From assembly GCA_949825065.1 (NCBI GenBank), contig OX463849.1:32104043-32168042 (forward strand): a stretch of 64,000 nt of DNA, read 5' to 3'. The notes beneath the pieces are model-generated. The model did no database searches, was not told the DNA's origin, and saw nothing but the letters and a program-made list of their open reading frames with translations. Positions 20,531 to 30,460 of the stretch are shown in pieces. Made by a program: the position numbers and the translations under genes. The DNA is from Odontocerum albicorne (lineage: Eukaryota; Arthropoda; Insecta; Trichoptera; Odontoceridae). Every line of letters starts with the position of its first letter. Within the stretch, counting starts at the first letter, position 1.

Positions 20531-21055
20531 CTGTAAGTTTTCTTAACGTATGCAGAGGCGTATAAGTACCTAATCTATATACCGCAGCAACTACCTTCCT
20601 TTATTACACTCCGAGCTAGAACGCCGTTCAGCAGAAAGCTCTAAATGGCACTATATAAATTATTCTTATATTATTATTGATATTGTTCGCACTTTTGCAT
20701 CATTCTGATTGTTTGGAAGATATTATTACTACACGGTAATAAACCAGAAAAGTTTTTACTGTATACAACGTAAGTTGTAATTAAGTATTCTACTATGTTG
20801 GAAAATATAAAGTTATGTGTTCCTGACAACTATTCGAGGTGTAGAAATATCGACCTTTTTAGACTGGCAATTAGTAGAACTAACCTTTCGTGTGCTCTTC
20901 ATCACGGGCTGTATCACGGGCTATCTCTTTTGAATAAAGCCTCAGATATTGACATCTTCAGCATTTCCGAAAATGTTTTTAAAGAAAGCATTTTGAAATT
21001 TCTTAGTAATATGAGTTAATTGTTTTGGCTAAACTTATATTTCTTGTTAACTAAT
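20530..21055. other. No recognised element
   Basis: A 74-codon open frame (20795-21019) has no known domain; nothing else seen. Confidence 0.4.
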
Positions 21056-21057
21056 TA

Positions 21058-21616
21058 AAATTTTCTTACTGCTGTATATAATGTTTCTTGAAGCTTTGTG
21101 TGTAATTTTCTTACTGCTGTATGTAATGTTTCTTGAATCTTTGTGTGTCATTTTCTTACTGCTGTATATAATGTTTCTTGAGGCTTTGTGTGTCATTTTC
21201 ATAATGCTGTATACTGTTTATTGAAGCTTTGTGTGTAATTTTCTTACTGCTGTATATAACGTTTCTTGAAGCTTTGTGTGTCATTTTCTTACAGCTGTAT
21301 ACTGTTTCTTGAAGCTGTGTGTGTAATTTTCTTACTGCTGTATATAATGTTTCTTGAAGCTTTGTGTGTCATTTTCTTACTGCTGTATACTGTTTCTTGA
21401 AGCTTTGTGTGTCATTCTCTTACTGCTGTATATAATGTTTCTTGAAGCTTTGTGTGTCATTTTCTTACTGCTGTATACTGTTTCTTGAAGCTTTGTGTGT
21501 CATATTCTTACTGCTGTATATAATTTTTCTTGAAGCTTTGTGTCATTTTCTTACTGCTGTATACTATTTCTTGAGGCTTTGTGTAATTTTTACACTGCTG
21601 TATATAATATTTCTTG
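21058..21616. repeat. Minisatellite, 13 units alternating 45 and 43 bp
   Basis: The word cttactgctgtata recurs 13 times from 21065 to 21591 with spacings 45, 45, 45, 43, 45, 43, 45, 43, 45, 43, 43, 41. The unit is about ttttcttactgctgtatata followed by atgtttcttgaagctttgtg. Long and short units differ by tataatg versus tactg. The alternation indicates an 88-bp higher-order unit. Open frames inside it are by-products of the repeat. Confidence 0.9.
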
Positions 21617-21765
21617 AAAGTCAGTGAAATCGTAGAAACTATATTAGAAGGTGTATGAATGAGGAAGATGCAAAGTATATGTATCGAGATAGGAAAGTTT
21701 GACGCTCTCTTATCTGCGTACCCTAATAGGGAAATAGTGTTATGGTATGTATGTAATTGTGAAAT
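21617..21765 (+). pseudogene. LINE-A 3' end
   Basis: Contains EIVETILEGV and the family end tatcgagataggaaagt, ctcttatctgcgtacccta, ggtatgtatgta. The minisatellite abuts its 5' edge, so the repeat may have grown at the junction of this truncated insertion. Confidence 0.6.
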
Positions 21766-22560
21766 AAATAATGACCATTTTTATACGTAAGCAATCTAAA
21801 GGTGTTTGTCGTCTACGATTTTTCGGTCTAAGTTATTTTACTTTCGTGGATTCAACTAACATAAAAAAATGTTGTTTTTGTTTTTAAATTGAACCTCACG
21901 TAATCCTTCGTCATGATACACTACCTGCATGACCTGCATTACGAAGGGTTTTCGACATCATTTATCTCGAGAACCTTTTACCACCTGGGCGTTCTCAAAA
22001 ACCATTTCTCAAGGATTCGGTGGGCGGGTATCGAAATTATACCGTGTTTTTATAGCGATAGTCTTCGGTTAACCTCTGCTTTGGTTGTGAATTCTTGTGT
22101 ACTGATCAACAATAATGGTTTTGTGTTGTTCAAGTTAACGTAAATTGAGCTCTGTTTAACCAGCATAAAATATAACACAGTACGAGTATACTGTTTTAAT
22201 TTATTTTAAATTTATAAAAAGTCTGCAACAGTATTTTAAGACTCGTACATATGTACATTGTAAACAAAATATTTCCAAATTTAGCCAAGCAGAATAAATT
22301 TATGAATCTTAAGTACGCGGAAAAATACTTTGTTTTTTTATTAATGGTACAACGCTTACATAGAATACGAATTATATTTATCGACAGTTTTAATTAATAA
22401 TAATATTGGGCTCACTTGTACACCGCGGTGCAAGTTTCTTTGCAACATCAAAACATTACACGTGTTGATGCAGAAATACTCAACTCCGGAGGCAAATAAA
22501 TATCCTTTTGGATAAAATACAGATGGCGTCGCGAACTGGCCTGGGTCTTGTGACATTTGA
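21765..22560. other. No recognised element
   Basis: The 76-codon open frame at 21913-22143 shows no domain. The 22410-22560 part is somewhat richer in GC and unassigned. Confidence 0.4.
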
Positions 22561-22572
22561 GAAGTCTAATGT

Positions 22573-23409
22573 ATGACATTTGTAAAATTGGAGTCGTATA
22601 CAATACAAAGTGAAAGTGAAGAGGAACTACAAGAGGCCTTAACAACTAAGTCGTATACAATACAAAGTGAAAGTGAAGAGGAACTACAAGAGGCCTTAAC
22701 AACTATGGAAAGCATTCTTCAAAATAACTACAGTATGAAGATAAATAAAGACAAAACAAAGCTGCTGACTGTAGGCCGAGCGCAGCACCAGATGAGAATA
22801 GTGATGTCGGGTAAACCACTAAAGAACACCAAGGAGTTTGTCTACCTAGGGAGCAAAATAACATGGGACGGTCGGTCCAAGAGCGAGGTCGATAGCCGTA
22901 TACATCAGGCTAGACTTGCATTTAATAAAAGGTCGAAAATAATAGAATCAAATAATATAGACCTTAAACTGAGAATACTCCTCATCAAGACCTATGTATG
23001 GAGTATCTTGATGTACGGCTGCGAGACATGGTGCCTATCCGAAAGAGATAGACGAAGACTAGAGGCTTTTGAGATGTGGTCCTATAGAAGACTATTAGGA
23101 ATTTCCTGGAGAGACCGCATCACAAATGAAGAGGTTCTCCAACGAATCGAAGGAGGAAGGCACCTGCTCAGGATCCTGTCCGAAAGGCGTGCAAGATGGA
23201 TCGGTCATATAATACGACAAGAGGGCCTCTTGCATGCCATAATGGAGGGCATGACCGAGGGGACAAACTCTAGGGGACGCCCACGCCGAGAGTACCTGGA
23301 GGACCTGTTGGTGGACGTGCGCTGCTCAACATACACAGACTTAAAAAGAGCCGCACAGGACAGGGGGGAATGGAGGAGAAGAGTTCAAATTGCTGCAAAC
23401 CAGTCTTAG
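22573..23409 (+). CDS. LINE-C reverse-transcriptase C-terminus, copy 1
   Basis: Open frame of 278 codons. From about residue 32 it encodes the part of a non-LTR reverse transcriptase that follows the catalytic FADD motif: ESEEELQEAL, KINKDKTKLLTVG, FVYLGSKITWDG, DSRIHQARLAFNKRSK, YVWSILMYGCETW, the RRLEAFEMWSYRRLLGISW block and the tail WIGHIIRQEGLLH...RGRPRREYLEDLL. The palm and endonuclease domains are absent, so it cannot act alone. The ATG at 22573 is not from the element. A 57-bp tandem duplication covers the 5' junction. It matches the copy at 26302-27056 over 755 bp at all but five positions. The 3' end is at 23423 (actgcaaccacgg), with no poly(A). Confidence 0.85.
   Translation: MTFVKLESYTIQSESEEELQEALTTKSYTIQSESEEELQEALTTMESILQNNYSMKINKDKTKLLTVGRAQHQMRIVMSGKPLKNTKEFVYLGSKITWDGRSKSEVDSRIHQARLAFNKRSKIIESNNIDLKLRILLIKTYVWSILMYGCETWCLSERDRRRLEAFEMWSYRRLLGISWRDRITNEEVLQRIEGGRHLLRILSERRARWIGHIIRQEGLLHAIMEGMTEGTNSRGRPRREYLEDLLVDVRCSTYTDLKRAAQDRGEWRRRVQIAANQS
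22593..22706 (+). repeat. 57-bp in-frame tandem duplication
   Basis: gtcgtatacaatacaaagtg begins at 22593 and again at 22650. Each unit joins 16 bases not present in the other LINE-C copy to 41 bases of reverse-transcriptase sequence, so the duplication arose after the insertion. 57 is 19 codons, and the frame is kept. Confidence 0.9.
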
Positions 23410-23423
23410 GACTGCAACCACGG

Positions 23424-23640
23424 AAAGGAATCTCCGGAAACGGTGATGTTAATTGGCCACCGCGATCATGTGATCTGACAACGTTGGACTATTTTTTCTA
23501 GGGTTACGTGAAAATCCAGGTCTATAAGAATGACTCCTAATCCATTTCTGAGCTGAAAGACGAAATTATTCGCGTTATTGGTGAGTTAGAACCGTGTTTA
23601 AATGTCATACATTACCATATACTTCAATGACTAGTACAAA
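23424..23640 (+). pseudogene. DDE transposase C-terminal fragment (IS630/Tc1/mariner type)
   Basis: Directly after the LINE-C 3' end, the plus strand reads SGNGDVNWPPRSCDLTTLDYF, a TAG stop, GYVKIQVYKN, another stop, then SISELKDEIIRVIGELEPCL. The WPPRSCDLTPLDYFLWGYVK block holds the last catalytic aspartate of a transposase group common in insects. Two in-frame stops make it dead. The N-terminal half is not found upstream of the LINE-C copy. Confidence 0.75.
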
Positions 23641-24115
23641 GTTTTTTTAAATCAAAGGAAATTGTGTGTCTTAATCAAGAATAAAAAAAACGCTCAATTT
23701 AAATGACCCTTTATGTTATATTTATATAAGGTTATTTATCTCGATAAAGGATAGCACATAGTTATTATAATAACTAGTTCTCAATGTTTTTATAATATTC
23801 TGGCGAATACTATTTATACTCATATTCATATATCCAAATTGCTGCAAAACTTATTTCCACGTGTTTGCATACAAATAAATGAAAAGTTAATTTTATAATT
23901 GCCTCAACAATTTTCAGTATAAAAGAGATTGTGCTGTCTTGTGGATCTACTGGGAATACGAATTGAAATGATTGTGAGTAAATGAGACGCATCGTTCATT
24001 GAATGAATGATTTATTATTGTAGTATTATATGATATATTTTTCTTCTGTCACAAAGTTTCAAAATTTTCGTGACATTTAACAAGTAATTGATAAGTCATT
24101 GTATCTCTTCATCCC
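23640..24115. other. No recognised element
   Basis: AT-rich, nothing assignable. Confidence 0.45.
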
Positions 24116-24240
24116 GAACCCAGGTCGTCGACCTCGCCTGACCTTGCCTCGGCCCCACCCGGCCACCTGGCGACTGCCGGATGGGATGACCCGCTAACTA
24201 AAATCCATTGCCTAAATTTTTTATTTCCTTGTTCCGAGTG
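24115..24240. other. GC-rich patch of unknown origin
   Basis: About 24118-24200 is strikingly rich in C and G (gacctcgcctgaccttgcctc, ggccccacccggccacctgg) in an AT-rich setting. It probably belongs to a mobile element, but I cannot match it inside this window. Confidence 0.35.
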
Positions 24241-24650
24241 GCCTCGCAATTAACACTCAATTCCATAAATCATCTATGATTTATGGTCACCGTTGGTTTT
24301 TTTTTTCTACCAATATTGTATCAAGTCTTTGAACTTGATTCATTCCTATAACAGGTACTCATCGATGTGTTCAAATTGGTTGGATAATGTTACCTGGAGA
24401 CAATGTTTGTCTCCAGTCTCGTTAATTGAGATTTCGAAATTAAAAATACTGGAGTAAGGAATTTAGATTTAAAAAAATGTATTTTTATACTTTTTATCTT
24501 GAATTTTCTATTCTAGTTTTGTTAAAATTGACAAGTTTTATTACGAGTATAAATTATATACTCATGGTGAAAGAAAATAGTGAAACGAAAATTCAACGCT
24601 ATATTGCATATGGGTGAGAAATGATAGAATTGACTATACCCACCTAGCAT
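24240..24650. other. No recognised element
   Basis: AT-rich; short local inverted words (ggagacaatgtttgtctcc, about 24394-24412). Confidence 0.4.
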
Positions 24651-24654
24651 TGTT

Positions 24655-24708
24655 GCTCTGTTCTTCGGGGTCAATGGGATCATTCCCACTGACCCCGAAG
24701 AACAGAGC
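24655..24708. repeat. Near-perfect hairpin, 25-bp arms, 4-base loop
   Basis: Left arm 24655-24679 (gctctgttcttcggggtca...) and right arm 24684-24708 pair at 24 of 25 positions around the loop tcat. It directly precedes a headless SINE1, whose cccagatt begins at 24708. Confidence 0.9.
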
Positions 24709-24830
24709 CCAGATTTTTTAAAATGATATTCCAGTCTGGTTTTCACTTAAGGGCCCATTAAAATATATTTCTGGTTAGTTGGAAGAGATTGCCACATGGC
24801 AATTAGCACACCAGGCAAAGTATAAAAAAA
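24708..24830 (+). mobile_element. SINE1 lacking its tRNA head
   Basis: cccagattttttaaaa, attccagtctggttttcac, ttaagggcccatt, atttctggttagttgg, agagattgccacatggc, aattagcacaccagg. The tRNA-like head is missing and replaced by the hairpin. Confidence 0.65.
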
Positions 24831-24834
24831 ATAG

Positions 24835-26100
24835 CCATGATGGTTGCCAAGCTCCAACGTAAAAAGGAACGTTAAGAAGAATTTCTTCCTTTTATGTTGG
24901 AAGCAGTGGGATAAACCATAATACAACTTAAATGTCGCCTTATTCTGCAGGAATTATGGAAATTAAAATTAAGATTTTTCTAATGTTGGTAATCATTTAC
25001 CTATGCGAAATATCTTAATTTTTATCGAAAATAAGTTATGTTTATTTTTTTAAATTAACTTTTCCATGTGAGAATAATTTAAGCTCTGTTCCTTACTTAA
25101 GTGGTTTTAATTATAATATATTAGGTATCTCAAAATATTCTCAAATAATCCAGTTAGGATTTTAATGTCTCAAAAAGGCAATAACATATTTTAACGAAAA
25201 AGCTCAATTTGTATCGTAAAATATAAGTTGGCGATGATACAAATCCGAATGATAAAAATACAGTTCAAATAATCAAATTTAAATTATCAAACATTATCAT
25301 GCATAAAGAAAGTCAATTTATTTAAAAAATCGTTTCGAATATATTTTAAACCTGTTAGTGCCATTGACCCAATTATTCTTGATCTGGAAAACGCATCGTA
25401 TATTTTATTGAATAATATGATAGATTGCCATTTCAAAAAAATCAATTCTCAAAGTAAACATAATTAAAAAAAAATATTTATGATTATAAATAATATTTTA
25501 TTTATATTATACTTCTAAACGCAAACTTAGTCATTATTTATTATTATTATTAGTAAACGTGCGCTTGTAGTGCGATAATGTGTTCTCTTGAATAGAAAAT
25601 TCTGTTTAATATTACGATTATAGAGGAAAACAATCAAAGCAGGCAGTTTCAAAGCTGTATTCTATTTTATAATATATTAAAATAAAATACATCAAAGGTT
25701 TTCTAAATTTAAGGTTTATTGAGAAAATTCGCCCTAACATTTTTTTTTACTTATTTTCATGATATTTTTTATATATATATACTCGTATATATTGAGCTAC
25801 AATAACCCTTAATTTTTCGCAAAATTCTAGGAATTTAATTCATCAGGGAGAAACCAAATTTAAAGTCAATTAAGTTAAACACAAGAATACTGTTTTTATA
25901 TTTTAAGTAATCATTCTCGTTTTTCCATTCCTTTCAAATATTCCTTTTGATTTATGATATCTCACTTGTACTGCCATTTGTATTGTTTTTTTTACGATTT
26001 TAATAAATTTACTAAAAGTGTGGAAAATCCACTGTGGAAAAAGCAGTGTTTTAATAAATCAATTAAAATGACTGTAAATCTCTACAGTATTAGAGCCTTA
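24835..26100. other. AT-rich stretch, nothing recognised
   Basis: One of the most AT-rich parts of the window, with an AT-dinucleotide run near 25768-25780. No element or coding similarity seen. Confidence 0.5.
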
Positions 26101-26104
26101 CTAT

Positions 26105-26197
26105 AAATAATGTATTATTAAAATATTTGAAATACTTTTTGCGACCATGTAACTTCCTTTATATTTTGTCTGGTTGGTTGGAAGAGATCCTGTTATA
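26105..26197 (+). repeat. R7, left part of an interrupted copy
   Basis: accatgtaacttcctttata, ttttgtctggttggttgg, aagagatc match R7 read on its sense strand (minus-strand copy at 46195-46470). It stops at the inserted TIR element and resumes at 28541 (aataagcc...agattgtt...gtgttaaata). Confidence 0.65.
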
Positions 26198-26226
26198 CTT
26201 GAGAAAATGTAAGATGGTTCCTGTGA

Positions 26227-27042
26227 CATTTGAAATATCATATCTCAAAGGGGATAAAGGTGGACATAATAAGGTTCGCTGACGATATTGCTATGGTTGC
26301 TGAAAGTGAAGAGGAACTACGAGAGGCCTTAACAACTATGGAAAGCATTCTTCAAAATAACTACAGTATGAAGATAAATAAAGACAAAACAAAGCTGCTG
26401 ACAGTAGGCCGAGCGCAGCACCAGATGAGAATAGTGATGTCGGGTAAACCACTAAAGAACACCAAGGAGTTTGTCTACCTCGGGAGCAAAATAACATGGG
26501 ACGGTCGGTCCAAGAGCGAGGTCGACAGCCGTATACATCAGGCTAGACTTGCATTTAATAAAAGGTCGAAAATAATAGAATCAAATAATATAGACCTTAA
26601 ACTGAGAATACTCCTCATCAAGACCTATGTATGGAGTATCTTGATGTACGGCTGCGAGACATGGTGCCTATCCGAAAGAGATAGACGAAGACTAGAGGCT
26701 TTTGAGATGTGGTCCTATAGAAGACTATTAGGAATTTCCTGGAGAGACCGCATCACAAATGAAGAGGTTCTCCAACGAATCGAAGGAGGAAGGCACCTGC
26801 TCAGGATCCTGTCCGAAAGGCGTGCAAGATGGATCGGTCATATAATACGACAAGAGGGCCTGTTGCATGCCATAATGGAGGGCATGACCGAGGGGACAAA
26901 CTCTAGGGGACGCCCACGCCGAGAGTACCTGGAGGACCTGTTGGTGGACGTGCGCTGCTCAACATACACAGACTTAAAAAGAGCCGCACAGGACAGGGGG
27001 GAATGGAGGAGAAGAGTTCAAATTGCTGCAAACCAGTCTTAG
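26227..27042 (+). CDS. LINE-C reverse-transcriptase C-terminus with FADD motif, copy 2
   Basis: Open frame from 26227 to the stop at 27042, no genuine start. It retains KGIKVDIIRFADDIAMVAES, which holds the catalytic FADD box (motif C), and then the same thumb and tail as copy 1: FVYLGSKITWDG, YVWSILMYGCETW, RRLLGISWRDRI, WIGHIIRQEG and RGRPRREYLEDLL. The rest of the palm and the endonuclease are absent, so it is a 5'-truncated insertion. Between copies, 755 bp differ at five positions: four are silent and one is Q to R. The insertion starts immediately inside the left inverted repeat of the composite element. Confidence 0.85.
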   Translation, partial: HLKYHISKGIKVDIIRFADDIAMVAESEEELREALTTMESILQNNYSMKINKDKTKLLTVGRAQHQMRIVMSGKPLKNTKEFVYLGSKITWDGRSKSEVDSRIHQARLAFNKRSKIIESNNIDLKLRILLIKTYVWSILMYGCETWCLSERDRRRLEAFEMWSYRRLLGISWRDRITNEEVLQRIEGGRHLLRILSERRARWIGHIIRQEGLLHAIMEGMTEGTNSRGRPRREYLEDLLVDVRCSTYTDLKRAAQDRGEWRRRVQIAANQS

Positions 27043-27451
27043 GACTGCAACCACGGCAATCTCAAAGGGATGGGAGTAAAATCTTTTTTTTTACAAATCG
27101 GATCGTTGTTTTATAAATCGAAAAATAGTTTTTCTCTTAAATGACGTTTTAATTCCTAATTTTCATTATACTGACTTTCTAATGTATTGTATGATTTGTA
27201 TCTATCTTTAAATAGGCCAAGATCCACTGTAAATTAATACTAATTACGAATATTTAATTTTAGGTATAAAAAAATCGGAAAAAATCCAATTGTCGTATAC
27301 CCCATCCCTAGCAAATGCAGACTAACGTAGTGGCTTTTGACAAACGTCACCAAATATTATTTGGTTTTAATAAGCTGCCACATTGCCACATTTTTGCTAA
27401 TTTATAACAAGATGTTTTGATTTGTCATTATTGTTAGTTTAATTTAATGTA

Positions 27452-28395
27452 CGAGGCATATCCAAAAACTAAGTGTACTGAATTTTTGTAGGTTACAATT
27501 TTTTTTATTTAAACAAAAAAATTACGTGGTTACCGTAGTACATATGTAAGCTATTTTTCGACATAGTCGCCATTCCTCTCAATGCAGGTGGTGAGGCGGG
27601 GTATCAACTTTTTGATGCCTTCCTCGAAGTAGTTTCCCGCCAACCCCTCCATCCACTTCTCCACCTCCTCCTTTACCTCCTCGTCGGTTGAAAACCTTTT
27701 CCCACCCATGTGCAGATTCAGGGAGGTAAAGAGATAGTAATCTGAAGTTGCTAGGTCAGGGGAATGCGCGGGATGGTTCAGGACATCCCATTTAAACGAG
27801 GCGAGCAGTTCCTTCGTGGCGTTGGCTGTGTGTGGTCTTGCATTGTCGTGCAGCAGGCAGACTCCCTTTGTCAACATGCCTCTCCTCTTGTTCTGAATCG
27901 CCCTCCGCATTTTTTTTAGGGTCTCACAGTATCTTGCAGAGTTGATGGTCTCCCCTTGAGGCATATATTCAATTAAAATTATGCCTTGAGTCCCAAAACA
28001 CGGATGCCATGATTTTCTTGGCTGAAATTGTGGTTTTGAACTTTTTGGCGGAGGGTGAAGAGGTGTGACGCCACTGTTGAGACTGCCTTTTGGTTTCAGG
28101 CGTGTAGTGTGCAACCCAAGTTTCATCTCCAGTAACGATGGAGCGGAGAAATTCATCTCCATGGAGTTTGGAGCGCCTCAAAAACTCTTGCCTTTTTACA
28201 AAATTTCGCGGGAGATTGGTTTGACATTTTTCACGAAACGTGTTGTCGCGTCGACACTTCTCAGCGTACTGACCTCAAACCGGTCTCGTTGCGGAGGGGT
28301 AGGGTCAGGCTACACGGAAGTGTAGCCAACATGTCGAAAATAAAATCCATCCGGTCGTGAGAGCCTCAGTACATTTACTTTCTGGATACGCCTCG
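27452..28395 (-). mobile_element. Internally deleted mariner element
   Basis: Terminal inverted repeats of 29 bp, cgaggcatatcc...gtgtactg at 27452-27480 and its complement at 28367-28395, match at 25 positions. The left flank is TA (27450-27451); the right flank is now AA. At 944 bp it is shorter than the usual 1.3 kb, and the N-terminal DNA-binding part of the transposase is missing. Confidence 0.8.
27551..28262 (-). pseudogene. mariner transposase, catalytic part, one frameshift
   Basis: Minus strand reads KCRRDNTFREKCQTNLPRN, FVKRQEFLRRSKLHGDEFL and SIVTGDETWVAHYTPETKRQ, where GDETW carries the first catalytic aspartate. It goes on to KKFKTTISAKKIMASVFWDS. Near 27985 the frame shifts and continues with GIILIEYMPQGETINSARY, CLLHDNARPHTA (second aspartate) and HSPDLATSDYYLF, with 34 residues between the HDN and SDYYLF aspartates, the DD34D spacing of mariner. 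It ends with IERNGDYVEK. The helix-turn-helix region is gone, and the frameshift would stop production of an active enzyme. This is the SETMAR-like group of mariners. Confidence 0.9.
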
Positions 28396-28540
28396 AATTT
28401 ACCTAAATAACTTGCTATTTATTAGAATCGAGGCTTATATTAAAGTTGATAAAATAATTAAAATTACTGAGCGTCGTTACAAGGTTGTATTGGGGCAAAT
28501 TTGTGAACTGTCCAGGGACCATGCTACATTTTCTCAAGTA

Positions 28541-28600
28541 TAATAAGCCATTAAGATTGTTAAATAATGGAGTGTTAAATATTTAAAATAATTAATCCTA
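28541..28600 (+). repeat. R7, right part of the interrupted copy
   Basis: aataagcc, agattgtt and gtgttaaatattta continue the R7 tail broken at 26197. This shows that everything between is insertion. Confidence 0.6.
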
Positions 28601-29695
28601 TTGCTCAGCGTCCCTAACACGCCATCAGCACTGATTATTTCTGTTGAAACCTCAACTCAAGCCCGAGAACGACCTGTCTATCTTGGATGATCTGCTCTCA
28701 TGATTCGCTTTTCTTCACTTTCTCTAGGTCGGCCGGTTTGGCATATATGAGCAGTCATTCGTTTAGAAAAGTAATGTCCGATAATGTTTACAAAAAAATA
28801 TAATATTTTGTCCATAAACAAGACCTTTGTTCGTTTTTTTTATTTTAAAAGTTTGCGTATATTTTAATGAATTTTCTTTTTTTATTAGTATAACTCTTAA
28901 AATTGCCAACTTTGTAATTAACTGTTGTAGTTAAACTGCATAGTTTTCCTTATCAGTTAGTGTCAGCGACTTCATCTTGAATAAGATTGACGACGACAAA
29001 CGGAAAAAAAAAATATTTTAAAGATAATATTATCTGACATTTTCATCAAATCATTACTTAGTGATTATTCTTATAAATCAAAAGTTGTCATCCAGTTCAA
29101 ATTAATTGCGGTACTCAGTTACTCCTTTCAGCAGTCTGAGATTAAAAAGATCTATGAGTTGGCATCAAATTTCATAGGCTGGTAATTGTCACGGTGCTGT
29201 CCTATAAATGCTGTTTTCATCGTGATGGCGTTGGAATACTTGTAAATAAAAAAAAAACACAAATGGAAACCAGTTTCGAGTTATGCTTAGAAATTGTTAA
29301 AAAAAAAACAAAAATTTCATCGTTCAATTTTTCTGCGAAACAATTGGCATCTTCTTCTCCATGATTTCCGTCCTTAGCCATGTTTAGCGCTGGACTCATT
29401 GAAGAGACTGCTACTTCTTTTATTTATTTGATTGATTCTGAGAGATCGTCCTATTTCTAGCTGATTTCCTCCACTCTGTCATTATTCTTCCGACATGTCC
29501 AAAGTTGAAAATATTTCTTTAACATATCGTGGACCGTCTTATCAAGACGGGTCCGCTCGGACGTGTTGAGTTCTTGGAACAAACATGTGTTGTTAGTTTG
29601 TTCCATTAAATGTGAAGTATTTTTTTTCTCTTTCAAACATTTCTATACTGTTTTCTAACAGGTCATCTTGTCATTTCGTCGAGTACTTTGGAAAA
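28600..29695. other. No recognised element
   Basis: AT-rich, with an A9 and two further A8 runs near 29000-29310. No coding similarity. Confidence 0.45.
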
Positions 29696-29722
29696 CAATA
29701 ATAATAATAATAATAATAATAA
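29696..29722. repeat. (AAT)n microsatellite
   Basis: About eight to nine AAT units in a row, directly before an R3 repeat. Confidence 0.9.
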
Positions 29723-29995
29723 AAGGACTCTCCTCATTGGTGCTTTAACTCGGGATTTGAACCCACTATTATTGACAGATTCAAAATATTATAATTAAAT
29801 ATGTATAAGCTAAAATAAAGGATTGGAGAGTAGTGGCTGCAGTTAAATTCCATTAGGTACTTCCCTGTATCTGCACATGTTAAGAAAAAAACATTTGTAA
29901 AGAAAAAACAGAAAACTTACCAAGGGGTGATGAACTGTAAAGAAACCTTTGTAGATCTTCCAATCTACCACTATACACTACAAATTTAGCCGTAA
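29723..29995. repeat. R3 dispersed repeat
   Basis: actctcctcattggtgc, gggatttgaacccactatta, ttgacagattcaaaat, aggattggagagtagtggctg, aggtacttccctgtatctgc, aagaaacctttgtagatcttc. All recur in order at 38534, 46953 and 52050. Confidence 0.7.
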
Positions 29996-30455
29996 ATGTA
30001 TTACTATAGATTCATAATTTTTGATAAGATATTTCAAAAATGGTTATTTTCAAATGATTCCTTAAGCTGCACACGCCATCCATATATCTTAACACAAATA
30101 GGTAGCCCATTCCACGCCACAGTATCATCAAATACATGTCATAATACCTCGCTCTATTGGATCGGTTCGGAACAATCAATACATTCAATGAAGACTAAAT
30201 CCATCTCAAAGTTCTATTATTCTCTGAAGGAACATCTCCCAGACACATCAAAAAGCTACAGTCGAGACATCCCATGAAGGGACTTCAATACAAGGAAACA
30301 AAGTTTGAAATCAATCCGAAATCAAACTCAAGTCAATGCAGAATCGAGTTTTGAAGTCCACTTTTGGTAGCAGTAGTTTTCATGATATTTCGTTGTAATT
30401 ACTAACATAACAAGACATCACAATGATCAGAATTAGAACCTATTGTATACCGTTA
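29995..30455. other. No recognised element
   Basis: A 93-codon open frame (29996-30277) shows no known domain. I do not consider it a supported gene. Confidence 0.4.
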
Positions 30456-30460
30456 ACACG

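Larger units (their letters stand above)
26198..28538. mobile_element. 2.34-kb TIR-bounded composite element
   Basis: The left end cttgagaaaatgta at 26198 is mirrored at 28525-28538, and the complementarity continues over about 30 bases (ag/gc, atggt, t/c, cctg), roughly 27 of 30 matching. TATA flanks the ends (26194-26197 and 28539-28542), so a TA or TATA target duplication is likely, which fits the Tc1/mariner or pogo groups. No transposase of its own is visible. Inside lie a LINE-C tail (26227-27056) and a mariner (27452-28395), both probably later insertions. Confidence 0.65.

Noticed and set aside
21442..21627. 61-codon frame with repeated CVIFLLLYIIFLEA-like text
   Set aside because: Produced by the 45/43-bp minisatellite; the membrane-like look is a by-product of T-rich repeats.
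26242..27071. atctcaaagg(g)gat on both sides of LINE-C copy 2, as a target duplication
   Set aside because: The left word encodes residues just before FADD that are expected in the LINE protein (SKGIKV), so it is probably element sequence and the match accidental.
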